Part shown: piece by piece, positions 36,218-43,714 of the stretch | How positions within the stretch are numbered: the stretch's first letter is position 1 | Layout: every line of letters starts with the position of its first letter | DNA from: a bacterium | Lineage (GTDB): Bacteria; Auribacterota; UBA3054 | Assembly: GCA_017554565.1 (NCBI GenBank) | Contig: JAFZID010000197.1 | Coordinates: 1-43,714 of the forward strand | Direction: 5' to 3' | DNA length: 43,714 nt | Notes under the pieces: generated by a model | Database searches by the model: none | Seen by the model: only the letters and a program-made list of their open reading frames with translations | What the model was told of the DNA's origin: nothing | Made by a program: the position numbers and the translations under genes

Positions 36218-38164
36218 TTAGAATTCTTTGGCGAAGGGGCCTGGGAGGATCTGGCCTTCGCGTTTGTTGCCGTCGAAGTCGGTGTCGAAAACGATGGGCG
36301 TGCCGTCGGGGTTCTCGAAGGGCTGGTCGGGCTGGAAGGCTTTGCCCAAGGTTTCCGTTGAGATCATGTTTACCTGGTGGTTTTTGATGATCTCGTAAAG
36401 GTTGGTCTTGAGGGTGTATTTTCCGTCTTTTTCTTCCAGTTCAAGGAAGACTTTGCTTTTGTCGTCAACGAAAGGCGCTTTTTCTTTCTTCCAGGGCTTG
36501 GCGCCTCCCAAGTAAACGTTGCCCTGGCACCAGACCGGGAGATAGCGGAAGTGGAATTTTTCCAAGGTTTCCATATCGGGCGTTTCGTTGTCCATGTCAA
36601 AGTTGGCGATCCATTCCTCATAGGTCGGAAACTCGTCGAAGACGGAGGTGCCGGTCTCGGTCTTGAATTTGTAGTTGTCTCTCTTGATAAAGATATTGTT
36701 GTAGATCCTGTCGTCGCCGTGAAGGATGGTCATGAAGCCCATGACTTCCGTGCGGTGCGGGATGTGATAGGGCGTGTAGCGTTGACGGAGTTTTCCTTCC
36801 ACCATGCCGTCGCAGCCGTCGTCTATGGAGGCGATGGGGCCGGTTATTATATTGTGCACAAGGGCGAAGCCTTCAGTGGCCATACGGAAGGAAACGTCGG
36901 AGAGGAGAATGTTGTTGTCTATGAGAGTGGGGCCGTGGCCGACTTCCACGAAGATGTCCTGGCTGCCCATGCCGCCTGGCAAGTATGTTGCGTAGGGCGG
37001 GCGGTGGTTGTCGTGCAGCAGATTCTGGGTTATGCGGGTGCCCTGGGCTTCCCAGTCCGTCCAGATGCCCATGACGCAATGGTGGATGTGATTGCGCCTT
37101 ATAACGACGTCTATGGCGGCGTGGAGCTTGATGCCGGCTACTTCGGCGCCGCCCAGTTCCATCATGTTGTTGATATGGTGGATGTGGTTGTCCTCGATAA
37201 GCGAGAAGACGCCGCCCATGCGGCCTATGATGCCGCCCTGCTCGCAGTGGTGGATGTTGTTTCTTCTTATGATGTGCGAGCCGATTTTTTCCTTGAGCCA
37301 GCCGTGGTACTGTCCGCGGCAGACCGCGTCGCGCTCCATCTGCGTCGGGCTTTTGACGTGCTTATATGTGAAGAAGTGTTCGTTTTCGGGATCTAAGTAT
37401 TTGCCTACGCAGATGCCGGCGCACTTAGAGAGGCTGATATCGCAGTCTTCTATTGTCCAGCCTTTAGACCAATGCGGGCCTATCATGCCGTCCTGGAAGG
37501 CGGCGGGCGGCGCCCAGGTCGTGGCAGCCTTGTTGATCTTGAAGCCTTGGACTGTGATGAAGCCAATACCTGTTTTGGAGGGGAAGAAGCATCTTCTGCG
37601 GACGTTGATCTCAACTTTCTCTTTGTTGGGATCCTTGCCTTGGAAATTGGCGAAGAATATGGTCTTGCCGTCCTTCTTTTCAAAGAACCATTTGTAAATG
37701 GAATTATCGGGATCCCAGGAATAATCGGTTTTTTTGCCTTCCAAACATTCCTCCAGGCTCCCCGCTTCGTAGAAGGCCTGGTCGTTCATGTAGAGCGAGC
37801 CGGTGTGCTTCGTTCTGCCCGCAAAATACCAGTCGCCGTAAACGAAGGTGGAGTAAGGGTCGTAGTCTCCGAAAATAGAATCATCGACTTCCGCGGTCCA
37901 GACGGTGCCTTTGTAAAGTTTCCAATTCGTCAGAAGCTCGGCGCCGGTTATTTCCGCGCCCAGGGGTTCGGCGCTGCGATACGTTATCCGCTGCTCTTCG
38001 GTTCCGGCGTTCTTGGGATCGACGTATTCGCGGTAAAGACCGGGGAGGACAACTACCTCATCGCCGGGCTTGGCAATTTGCGCGGCGTCAATGATCTTTT
38101 GAAAAGGAGCTTCTTTGCTGCCGTTTCCGGCGGACTTGGCATGGGCGTCAACGTAGATGATCAT
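36218..38164 (-). CDS. GH120 beta-xylosidase (right-handed parallel beta-helix)
   Basis: 648 residues, close to the known GH120 enzymes (about 640). Cleaves xylose from xylo-oligosaccharides. I recognise the family by VEINVRRRCFFPSKTGI, FITVQGFKI, AATTWAPPAA, GLIGP-type and WSKGWTIEDCDI motifs, and by the beta-helix rungs with NHIHH. Candidate catalytic residues are Asp370 in WTDWEAQGTR and Glu407 in DIFVEVGHGP, matching the Asp and Glu reported for the Thermoanaerobacterium enzyme as I recall it. A loop of about 14 residues (388-402) is inserted between them. There is no signal peptide, so it is likely cytoplasmic. It starts two bases after the DUF1835-like stop. Confidence 0.85.
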   Translation of the reverse strand: MIIYVDAHAKSAGNGSKEAPFQKIIDAAQIAKPGDEVVVLPGLYREYVDPKNAGTEEQRITYRSAEPLGAEITGAELLTNWKLYKGTVWTAEVDDSIFGDYDPYSTFVYGDWYFAGRTKHTGSLYMNDQAFYEAGSLEECLEGKKTDYSWDPDNSIYKWFFEKKDGKTIFFANFQGKDPNKEKVEINVRRRCFFPSKTGIGFITVQGFKINKAATTWAPPAAFQDGMIGPHWSKGWTIEDCDISLSKCAGICVGKYLDPENEHFFTYKHVKSPTQMERDAVCRGQYHGWLKEKIGSHIIRRNNIHHCEQGGIIGRMGGVFSLIEDNHIHHINNMMELGGAEVAGIKLHAAIDVVIRRNHIHHCVMGIWTDWEAQGTRITQNLLHDNHRPPYATYLPGGMGSQDIFVEVGHGPTLIDNNILLSDVSFRMATEGFALVHNIITGPIASIDDGCDGMVEGKLRQRYTPYHIPHRTEVMGFMTILHGDDRIYNNIFIKRDNYKFKTETGTSVFDEFPTYEEWIANFDMDNETPDMETLEKFHFRYLPVWCQGNVYLGGAKPWKKEKAPFVDDKSKVFLELEEKDGKYTLKTNLYEIIKNHQVNMISTETLGKAFQPDQPFENPDGTPIVFDTDFDGNKREGQILPGPFAKEF

Positions 38165-38166
38165 AA

Positions 38167-38823
38167 TTAGGCTTGTTTGGTTGCGGTTCGGCGTTTCCTG
38201 ATCAGATCTAAAAAGAGCTCGTCGGAAAGGCCGTAGTCTTTGTCCCAGGTTAAAAGCAGTCTGACCAGCGCGTTTTCGGAAAGCGCGGCGTTTTCGTCGA
38301 TGATATCGGTGATCTCGTTCTGCTCTTCCTGAAGGGTGAGGAAAAGCGCGGCGGCTTTCTTCATTTCCGGCCAGAGCAAGGGATCGCTTTTGAAAGCTTT
38401 TTTCTCTATGAGGAGCGTTTGGTACCAGAGATTGGCGTTTTGAAAGGCGGAAAAAGCAAAGGAGCGCAATCCCTGGTTGTTTTTGAATTCGTCGATAAGC
38501 TTTATGGTGACGGGAAGCTCGCGGCCCAATTGCGCAAGGTAAGCCAGAATGGTAAGCAGGTTCATTTGGCAGAAAGCCTCGAAGCCGAAAACCAGCGTCA
38601 GCTCTTCCAAGAGAAGCTTGTCTTTTTGGGGGAGTGCTCCTATGACTTTTTCCGCGTATTCCGCTTCGCTCTCGTTGTGGTAGGCGGCGCGGGCTTTTAT
38701 GAAGGCGGGAGAAAAGACCTCGCTGTCGCTTGGTCCTGCGATCATTGTTTCCCTCATGGGCGCGCCGTCAGGGTAGAGATCCTTGATGGCGTCTCCGGGG
38801 ATAATGAAAACGGGGGCGGTCAT
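38167..38823 (-). CDS. DUF1835-like protein
   Basis: 218 residues. The pattern VFIIPGDAIKDLYPDG, then APMRETMIAGP, then LEELTLVFGFEAFCQMNLLTI resembles the DUF1835 fold (nucleoside-like pocket), but the match is from memory and weak. The C-terminal half is helical. The start overlaps the panC stop (ATGA). It is the gene before the GH120 enzyme, so it may belong to the same transcript. Function unknown. Confidence 0.5.
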   Translation of the reverse strand: MTAPVFIIPGDAIKDLYPDGAPMRETMIAGPSDSEVFSPAFIKARAAYHNESEAEYAEKVIGALPQKDKLLLEELTLVFGFEAFCQMNLLTILAYLAQLGRELPVTIKLIDEFKNNQGLRSFAFSAFQNANLWYQTLLIEKKAFKSDPLLWPEMKKAAALFLTLQEEQNEITDIIDENAALSENALVRLLLTWDKDYGLSDELFLDLIRKRRTATKQA

Positions 38824-39689
38824 TTCTTGGGCGTGGTGAGCCAGACGTTGTCTATGAGCCTTGTGGTGCCGAAATAGACGGCCAGGGCGACGAGGATCTT
38901 CTGGCTTTTTTTGAAAGCTTTGACTTCCTCAAGGGTTTCCCGGTCGCAAACGCTGATGTAATCTGTTTTGGCCAGAGGAGACGTCGCGATGATTTTGGCG
39001 ATGAGCTTTTTCGTTTCCGCGGCGCTTTTGCCTTTCGCTACGGCGTCTTTGGCGGCCTTGAGGGATCTGGAAAGCACGAGGGCCTCTTTCTTTTCCTCTG
39101 AGTTCAGGTATTTGTTGCGGGAGCTTAAAGCCAATCCGCTCTTTTCCCTGATGAGGGGGCACTCCACGATCTTTATGGGGAAGTCCAGGTCCCTGACCAT
39201 GCGCTCAAGGATAAGAAGCTGCTGGGCGTCCTTCTTGCCGAAGCAGGCGAAGTCGGGCTGCACGAGGTTGAAGAGTTTGGAGACGACGGTGCAGACGCCT
39301 TTGAAGTGGCCTATTCTTCTGGCGCCGCAGAGAAATCTTGAGAGCGCTTCCTCGTTCACCCAGGCGGAGCGATCGTCAAAGTACATTTCCTTGGGCTGAG
39401 GTGCGAAGACCGCGTCGGCGCCCATTTCCTGGCAGATCAGAAGATCTTCCTTTAAGGTGCGGGGGTATTTGGCGAAGTCTTCGTTGGGGCCGAATTGGGT
39501 GGGGTTGACGAAAACCGAGACCACAACGGCGTCGGCCAGCTGGCGGGCTTTTTTGATAAGCGAGGCGTGGCCGGCGTGCAGGGCGCCCATGGTGGGAACG
39601 AGGGCGATGGTCTTGCCGTCTTTTTTGGCGCTTTTTATGAATTTGCGCAGCGCCGCTTTGTTCTTGAGGAGCAGAGGAGCCTTGTTCAT
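38820..39689 (-). CDS. panC: Pantothenate synthetase
   Basis: 289 residues. Joins pantoate and beta-alanine using ATP. Motifs: VPTMGALHAGH (31-41), VNPTQFG, FGKKDAQQL, LALSSRNKYL. GGGAGG lies just before the ATG. panB and panD are not in the window. Precedes CoaC and CoaB in the CoA pathway. Confidence 0.96.
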   Translation of the reverse strand: MNKAPLLLKNKAALRKFIKSAKKDGKTIALVPTMGALHAGHASLIKKARQLADAVVVSVFVNPTQFGPNEDFAKYPRTLKEDLLICQEMGADAVFAPQPKEMYFDDRSAWVNEEALSRFLCGARRIGHFKGVCTVVSKLFNLVQPDFACFGKKDAQQLLILERMVRDLDFPIKIVECPLIREKSGLALSSRNKYLNSEEKKEALVLSRSLKAAKDAVAKGKSAAETKKLIAKIIATSPLAKTDYISVCDRETLEEVKAFKKSQKILVALAVYFGTTRLIDNVWLTTPKK

Positions 39690-39702
39690 ATTGCCTCCCC
39701 TT

Positions 39703-40032
39703 TTATTCGCTTTTGGGCGTTTCGGAGGGATCTTCTTTCTTTTCCTCTTTCTTGGCGTCCTCGGCGGTCTCGGCGTAGTTCATCTGCAGCATGGCGATCT
39801 GGTCGTCAAGAAGGTCGGATTCCTCTTTGGAGAGATTGCCCTTGGATTTTTCCCGCAGCATGACCAGGGAATCGATGAAATAACGCGCGCCCTGCAGATC
39901 GACTTTCGTTTCGTGGGTTTCGGGGTTGGCGATCTTGCCAAGGTTGACCATGGCCAATTGGGCGAAATTGAAGATCAGCATCACAAAAAGATGGCTGTTG
40001 TGATCGTGCGCATGTTCATGCTCTTCACTCAT
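39703..40032 (-). CDS. DUF1844 family protein
   Basis: 109 residues. The family core is FVMLIFNFAQLAMVNLGKI, QGARYFIDSLVMLREKSKGN and LLDDQIAMLQMNY. A His-rich N-terminus (HEHAHDHNSH) could bind metal, and there is a charged C-terminus. The family is widespread in PVC and Deltaproteobacteria; its function is unknown. AAAGGAG precedes the ATG. Upstream gene of panC, 13 bases away. Confidence 0.88.
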   Translation of the reverse strand: MSEEHEHAHDHNSHLFVMLIFNFAQLAMVNLGKIANPETHETKVDLQGARYFIDSLVMLREKSKGNLSKEESDLLDDQIAMLQMNYAETAEDAKKEEKKEDPSETPKSE

Positions 40033-40065
40033 AATAAACTCCTTTAATGATTGTTTACAAAAAGA

Positions 40066-40074
40066 ATTATAGCA
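40066..40074 (-). promoter_or_regulatory. Extended -10 promoter of the DUF1844-panC operon
   Basis: Minus strand TGC-TATAAT, about 33 bases before the ATG at 40032. The -35 position has no good match. It lies just after the terminator of the metallopeptidase pair. Confidence 0.6.
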
Positions 40075-40082
40075 TTTGCCAT

Positions 40083-40121
40083 AAAAAACGCCCCGGTTTG
40101 CCTATGAGACAAATCGGGGCG
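40083..40121 (-). terminator. Rho-independent terminator of the metallopeptidase pair
   Basis: Minus strand stem CGCCCCGATTTG / CAAACCGGGGCG (one mismatch) with a 9-base loop, followed by a run of T. Confidence 0.88.
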
Positions 40122-40142
40122 GGCGAAGGGCCGGCGCATTCG

Positions 40143-41363
40143 TTATTGCCAGCCGTATTTTTTAGCAATTTCAGTTAGCTGCTCTTCCGTCACCGGGAAG
40201 CGCCAGAGCTGATAATACTTGATGAGGTTCTGGCCGGTGGCGACGTTCAGGGCGGCCAGGGCCACCGGGAGACGGTCCTCTTCTTTTTCGATTTTCGGAA
40301 CGCCTTTTTCATTCAGTTCCACGAAGAGGCGGTACCATTTTTTCATGACGTCCCAGCCGTAAACTTTGACAATTCTTTGGAAGAAGCCGTTGATCTCGTC
40401 GCTGTCAAGCGAGTCGTAGGTCCTTTCGCTGTTTCCGAGGTAGGCGTCGCCGTAGCAGAGGAAGAAGCGGTCGGCCAGTTTCTTTATGGGCATCCTTATC
40501 TCCGTGGAGAGCGGCAAATAGTCCGTTCCCTTCCAATAGATGCCGAGGTAGTCGGCGCTGGGCATGTGGGAGAAGGCGTAGGTCAGTTTGAAGTTGGCGT
40601 GGAATTCCGCGCAGGGGCCGCTCCAGATGTAATAGTCGCCGATGCCGTCGTCGAAGTTGTGGCCCATCTCGTGGGTCCAGCCGAAGCTCATGATGCCCTG
40701 CTTGAATTCTTCCAGCGTCTGGGGCACGAAGTCCATGGTAAGCACGATGGGGTTGCCGGCGTAGGCCCAGGCGTAGGCGTTGGGCGTCTCCTCGATCTTG
40801 GAGAGCGCGCCTTCGAAGGGGCGGTTGCCGGTCAGCTCCATCATGGCGGCGTAGGCTTCATCCAGCCAGCCCACCATTTCCTTTTCCCACTTTTCGCCTT
40901 TCCAGTTTTTCTTCTGCAGAGAAACTATCATGTAGTTCCCGGTGAGGGCCTGCAGCGGAGTTTCAAGGGTCGCGGTCTTGACTTCCAAAAGGGAGGGAAG
41001 GGAGATCGTTTCGCCGTTCTCTTTGGCAAGCGTGAAGACGCCCTCTACGGCCGGGCCCTGCGGGGAACGCGTTCTTGCGCTGTCGGGGTAATACATGGCG
41101 GGGCCCCAGCTGGCTTCCGAGGAGGGCTCCAGGGCGATGTCCAGGTTTTCCTCCCAGGTCTCGTTTTCGCCGCGCCAATGGGCCACGAATTTCGTTACCT
41201 TGTAACTTTCGGAGGAAGGATTCTGGAAGGTGTATTTCGCCCAGTTCCAGCCGTTGCTCATCCAGCCGCGCTCAGGAGTCAGGGCGGCGTTTACGACGGG
41301 GCCGAAATTCGGCGCGGCGAAGACGGAAAGGGAGGCGAAAAGCAGGAAAAGGAATTTTTTCAT
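40143..41363 (-). CDS. Secreted M60-like zinc metallopeptidase (second of tandem pair)
   Basis: 406 residues. Signal peptide MKKFLFLLFASLSVFAAP. An N-terminal beta domain (about 20-130), then the peptidase with GWTHEMGHNFDDG: zinc site His231-Glu-x-x-His235 and third ligand Glu253 in GPCAEFHANF, 18 residues on. That spacing fits M60/enhancin-like enzymes (PF13402), many of which cut mucins and other glycoproteins. The C-terminus QNLIKYYQLWRFPVTEEQL is shared with the next gene. The ribosome site is weak. Confidence 0.8.
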   Translation of the reverse strand: MKKFLFLLFASLSVFAAPNFGPVVNAALTPERGWMSNGWNWAKYTFQNPSSESYKVTKFVAHWRGENETWEENLDIALEPSSEASWGPAMYYPDSARTRSPQGPAVEGVFTLAKENGETISLPSLLEVKTATLETPLQALTGNYMIVSLQKKNWKGEKWEKEMVGWLDEAYAAMMELTGNRPFEGALSKIEETPNAYAWAYAGNPIVLTMDFVPQTLEEFKQGIMSFGWTHEMGHNFDDGIGDYYIWSGPCAEFHANFKLTYAFSHMPSADYLGIYWKGTDYLPLSTEIRMPIKKLADRFFLCYGDAYLGNSERTYDSLDSDEINGFFQRIVKVYGWDVMKKWYRLFVELNEKGVPKIEKEEDRLPVALAALNVATGQNLIKYYQLWRFPVTEEQLTEIAKKYGWQ

Positions 41364-41381
41364 GGTGTTCTTACGATTTGA

Positions 41382-42617
41382 TTACAGTCCGTATTTGTCC
41401 GCGGCGGCTTTGAGGGATTCTTCCGTCACCGGGAAGCGCCAGAGCTGATAGTACTTGATGAGGTTCTGGCCGACGGCTTTGTTCAAAGCGGCGAACTGGA
41501 AGTTGACTTTTTCTTCCGGGGTCGCGGGGGGCGCCATGCCTTTGTCTTTGACGGCGCCGATGATGCGGTACCACTTCTTGATGGGATCCCAGCCGTAAAC
41601 TCTCACGATCCTCTGGTAGAAGGACTGAATCTCGTCGCTGTCCAGCGTTTTCCAGGATCTGGTCTGGTCGGCCAGGTATTTTTCGCCGAAGAGTAGGAAG
41701 AAGCGGTCGCCCAGCTTGGTGATGGGAATGCGCTCGTCTTTGTCAACGGGCAATACGTCGGTGCCTCTCCAGCGGATGCTAAGATATTCCCTGGAGGGCA
41801 TGTGGTCGAAGGCGTAGAGGACTTTGATGTTGGCCTGGAACTCCGTGCTGTCGTGGTCCCAGCGGAGGAACTCCGTCAGGTCGCAGTCGAAGTTGTGGCC
41901 GACTTCATGCGCCCAGCCCCAGCTCATGAGGCCCTGCTTGAATTCGCTGATGGTGTCGGGGACGTAGAGGCCGGTTAGGGTCACGGGGTTGCCGGCGTAG
42001 GCCCAGGCGAAGCGGTTGGGGGATTCCTTCATGCCGGTGATCTTGCCGTCGAAGGGCTTGCGGCCGACCAGATCGACGTAGCATTCGTAAACTTCGTCCA
42101 TCCACTTCAGCATGTCTCTCTGCCAGAGGCCGCCGTCGAAGCGGGATTTCTGGAAGGAAACGTAGATGTACTGTCCGGTGATGGCGGCCAGGGGCTCCTC
42201 GAGGACGGCCCTTTTGGTCTTGAGCTCGAAGGGCAGGAAAGTGGCCTTGCCTTCTCTTTTGACTCTGAAGCGGCCTTTCATGACGACTTTGCCGTCGGGC
42301 ATCTTCTCGAACATGTCTTTGGGAAGATAAGTGTCGTGCAGCCATTTGGCTTCCTTGCCGGGGGCGACGGTGACGTCGACCTTCTGGGTCCAGGGTTCGG
42401 AATTCTCCGTGCCGATCCACTGGGCTTCCATCTCTTCGATGGTCCAGTCTTTCTGTCCGGAGTTTTTGAAGACGAATTTGGCTTTGTTCCAGGCGCCGAC
42501 GTCGAAGCCGATGTCGAATTCCGGGCCGGCTTTGACGCTAAGGGCGGTGGGAGCGGCCGGATCGGCCAAAAGCGTTACGGCGCCGAAAAGGGCGAGGAAA
42601 AGGGTCGTTTTTAACAT
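41382..42617 (-). CDS. Secreted M60-like zinc metallopeptidase (first of tandem pair)
   Basis: 411 residues. Signal peptide MLKTTLFLALFGAVTLLADP. Same layout as its neighbour: beta domain, then WGWAHEVGHNFDCDL with zinc ligands His237 and His241 and Glu259 in DSTEFQANIK (18 residues on). AAAGGAG is seven bases before the ATG. The two genes are 18 bases apart and share long stretches, evidence of a tandem duplication. The active-site-adjacent residues differ (DDGIGDYYIW against DCDLTEFLRW), so the targets may differ. Confidence 0.8.
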   Translation of the reverse strand: MLKTTLFLALFGAVTLLADPAAPTALSVKAGPEFDIGFDVGAWNKAKFVFKNSGQKDWTIEEMEAQWIGTENSEPWTQKVDVTVAPGKEAKWLHDTYLPKDMFEKMPDGKVVMKGRFRVKREGKATFLPFELKTKRAVLEEPLAAITGQYIYVSFQKSRFDGGLWQRDMLKWMDEVYECYVDLVGRKPFDGKITGMKESPNRFAWAYAGNPVTLTGLYVPDTISEFKQGLMSWGWAHEVGHNFDCDLTEFLRWDHDSTEFQANIKVLYAFDHMPSREYLSIRWRGTDVLPVDKDERIPITKLGDRFFLLFGEKYLADQTRSWKTLDSDEIQSFYQRIVRVYGWDPIKKWYRIIGAVKDKGMAPPATPEEKVNFQFAALNKAVGQNLIKYYQLWRFPVTEESLKAAADKYGL

Positions 42618-42663
42618 AGGGGCTCCTTTGGGTGGAAATTATTCATTTAGTTGTTTCAAAAAA

Positions 42664-42692
42664 ATATTAGCAAAAACAGGAACGGCAGTCCA
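42664..42692 (-). promoter_or_regulatory. Promoter of the metallopeptidase pair
   Basis: Minus strand TGGACT (42692-42687), 17-base spacer, TAATAT (42669-42664) preceded by TGC. Leader of about 40 bases. Confidence 0.55.
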
Positions 42693-42776
42693 TGTATTTT
42701 TAGTCATGTTTCGGCTGTAAATTTCCTTATTGAACGCGCAGGCGGTCCGGCGCCGGGCGGCGCTTTGCTGCTGACT

Positions 42777-42804
42777 TTGATTTTGGAGCCGGGTTTGGTA
42801 TAAT
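42777..42804 (+). promoter_or_regulatory. Promoter of the membrane pyrophosphatase gene
   Basis: TTGATT (42777-42782), 16-base spacer, TATAAT (42799-42804) preceded by TGG. Leader of about 50 bases. The remaining sequence between 42693 and 42776 is GC-rich with nothing else I can name. Confidence 0.65.
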
Positions 42805-42859
42805 ACCTAATACTATTTTTTTAGTTAATTTCCTTTAACCCCATTCATACTTAGGTGCT

Positions 42860-43714
42860 ATGAAAAAACACTCCTTAGTCGCTCTGGCTCTGATGGGCGC
42901 CGCCTCCGCTATGGCCGCTCCTGAAGCTCAGAGTGCGGGTTGTTTCGCGCAATCCGCCCCCTATCTTGCCGTCGCGGCCGCCGTTCTGGCGCTGCTGGTG
43001 GCTTTCATCTGCTACAAGAGCATGGTCAAGGCTCCGGAAGGCTCCCCTCGCATGATCGAGATCGCCGCCTACGTCCGTGAAGGCGCCATGGCTTATCTCC
43101 GCCGCCAGTACAAAGTAGTGGGCGCGGTCTTCGCGATCCTCTTTGTCATCTTCGCTATTCTGGCCATCTTCAAGATCCAGAACCCCTTCGTTCCGATCGC
43201 CTTCCTTACCGGCGGCTTCTTCTCCGGTCTGTGCGGCTACATCGGCATGAACACCGCCACCAAAGCCAGCTCCCGTACCGCTCAGGGCGCTTCCGAAGGT
43301 TTGAACCGAGGATTGCAGGTCGCCTTCCGTTCCGGCGCCGTCATGGGTCTTTGCGTGGTCGGCCTTGGTCTTCTTGACATCTCCCTTTGGTGGATCATCC
43401 TTGACAAGCTGGTCTTCACGGCCGGCAACATGGCCGACGGTCTTTCCATCTGTGGCCTTGACCTGGTCCACGCCGGCACCGACAATGCCCACAAATACAT
43501 CGAGATCACCACGACCATGCTGACCTTCGGCATGGGCGCTTCCACCCAGGCCCTCTTCGCCCGTGTCGGCGGCGGTATCTACACCAAAGCCGCTGACGTA
43601 GGCGCCGACCTGGTCGGTAAAGTTGAAGCCAACATTCCGGAAGACGACCCCCGCAACCCCGCCACCATCGCTGACAACGTCGGCGACAACGTGGGCGACG
43701 TTGCCGGTATGGGC
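42860..43714 (+). CDS. hppA: Membrane-bound ion-pumping pyrophosphatase (partial, runs off right edge)
   Basis: The first 285 residues are present, open to the window end. Hydrolyses pyrophosphate and pumps H+ or Na+ across the inner membrane. The tail of the visible part holds the catalytic signature FARVGGGIYTKAADVGADLV with Asp-rich follow-on (GKVEANIPEDDPRNPATIAD, then NVGDNVGDVAGMG). REGAMAYLRRQYK after the first helix is also typical. The N-terminus (MKKHSLVALALMGAASAMAA) looks like a cleavable signal peptide before the first membrane helix. The determinant of K+ dependence and ion type lies beyond the edge. A TTAGGTG precedes the ATG. Confidence 0.95.
   Translation, partial: MKKHSLVALALMGAASAMAAPEAQSAGCFAQSAPYLAVAAAVLALLVAFICYKSMVKAPEGSPRMIEIAAYVREGAMAYLRRQYKVVGAVFAILFVIFAILAIFKIQNPFVPIAFLTGGFFSGLCGYIGMNTATKASSRTAQGASEGLNRGLQVAFRSGAVMGLCVVGLGLLDISLWWIILDKLVFTAGNMADGLSICGLDLVHAGTDNAHKYIEITTTMLTFGMGASTQALFARVGGGIYTKAADVGADLVGKVEANIPEDDPRNPATIADNVGDNVGDVAGMG

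Noticed and set aside
36377-37396. 339-codon plus-strand frame opposite the GH120 gene
   Set aside because: Antisense to a gene with clear GH120 signatures.

Overview
The window looks like chromosomal DNA of a Gram-negative bacterium of the PVC group, most plausibly Kiritimatiellota (former Verrucomicrobia subdivision 5) or Lentisphaerota. This is an inference from several things together: lipid A synthesis (LpxK), PEP-CTERM-type protein tails, an ExbB/ExbD energiser operon with TPR partners, several Gfo/Idh/MocA oxidoreductases, a GH2 beta-galactosidase, a GH120 beta-xylosidase, secreted M60-like metallopeptidases and a membrane pyrophosphatase. No 16S gene is present, so the phylum is not proven. 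The gene set suggests a polysaccharide- or mucin-feeding gut or sediment organism.

The replication origin probably lies here. dnaA (20446-21825), dnaN (22266-23360) and a DUF721/DciA helicase-loader gene (23456-23743) form a block. DnaA-box-like nonamers occur both upstream of dnaA (19936-19993) and in the AT-rich dnaA-dnaN gap. Nearly all genes left of dnaA read leftward and the next 11 kb right of it read rightward, as expected at a bidirectional origin.

Region by region: 1-4848 (minus) is an operon of two TPR/envelope proteins, ExbB and two ExbD proteins, running off the left edge. 4927-8040 (minus) is a secreted GH2 beta-galactosidase. 8087-8255 is a tRNA-Arg(ACG) unit with promoter and terminator. 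8274-9659 is an accessory insert: four perfect palindromes, three at an exact 63-bp period, in front of a DUF1016/YhcG-type PD-(D/E)XK nuclease. 9665-18220 (minus) is a tightly packed ten-gene run going from sugar-derivative catabolism (two Gfo/Idh/MocA enzymes, ThuA, TIM-barrel isomerase) into housekeeping genes (HAD-NadD fusion, RsfS, Gmk, CoaC, CoaB, LpxK). 18290-19762 (minus) is LemA plus an M48 protease. 20446-31164 (plus) holds the origin genes, a pyroglutamyl-peptidase-like protein, NadB, an unusual ATP sulfurylase, MtaB, PlsC, Fmt and RsmB. 31244-36216 (plus) is an AT-rich four-gene island of secreted proteins, its two outer members related to each other and carrying PEP-CTERM-like tails. 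36218-40032 (minus) has DUF1844, PanC, a DUF1835-like protein and a GH120 beta-xylosidase. 40143-42617 (minus) is a tandem pair of secreted M60-like metallopeptidases. 42860 to the right edge is the start of a membrane pyrophosphatase.

Pathway links: NadB and the NadD domain serve NAD synthesis; PanC, CoaC and CoaB serve coenzyme A synthesis; LpxK and PlsC serve envelope lipids; Fmt, RsmB, MtaB and RsfS serve translation. Start and stop codons overlap at many junctions (ATGA, TGATG, TAATG, GTGA), suggesting translational coupling. Most recognisable promoters have an extended -10 of the form TGC or TGG directly before a TATAAT-like hexamer, and two of these sit so close to the start codon that the mRNA would be leaderless.

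The points most worth a second look are the palindrome array with its nuclease, the ATP sulfurylase with four substituted active-site positions, the HAD-NadD fusion, and the AT-rich PEP-CTERM island.
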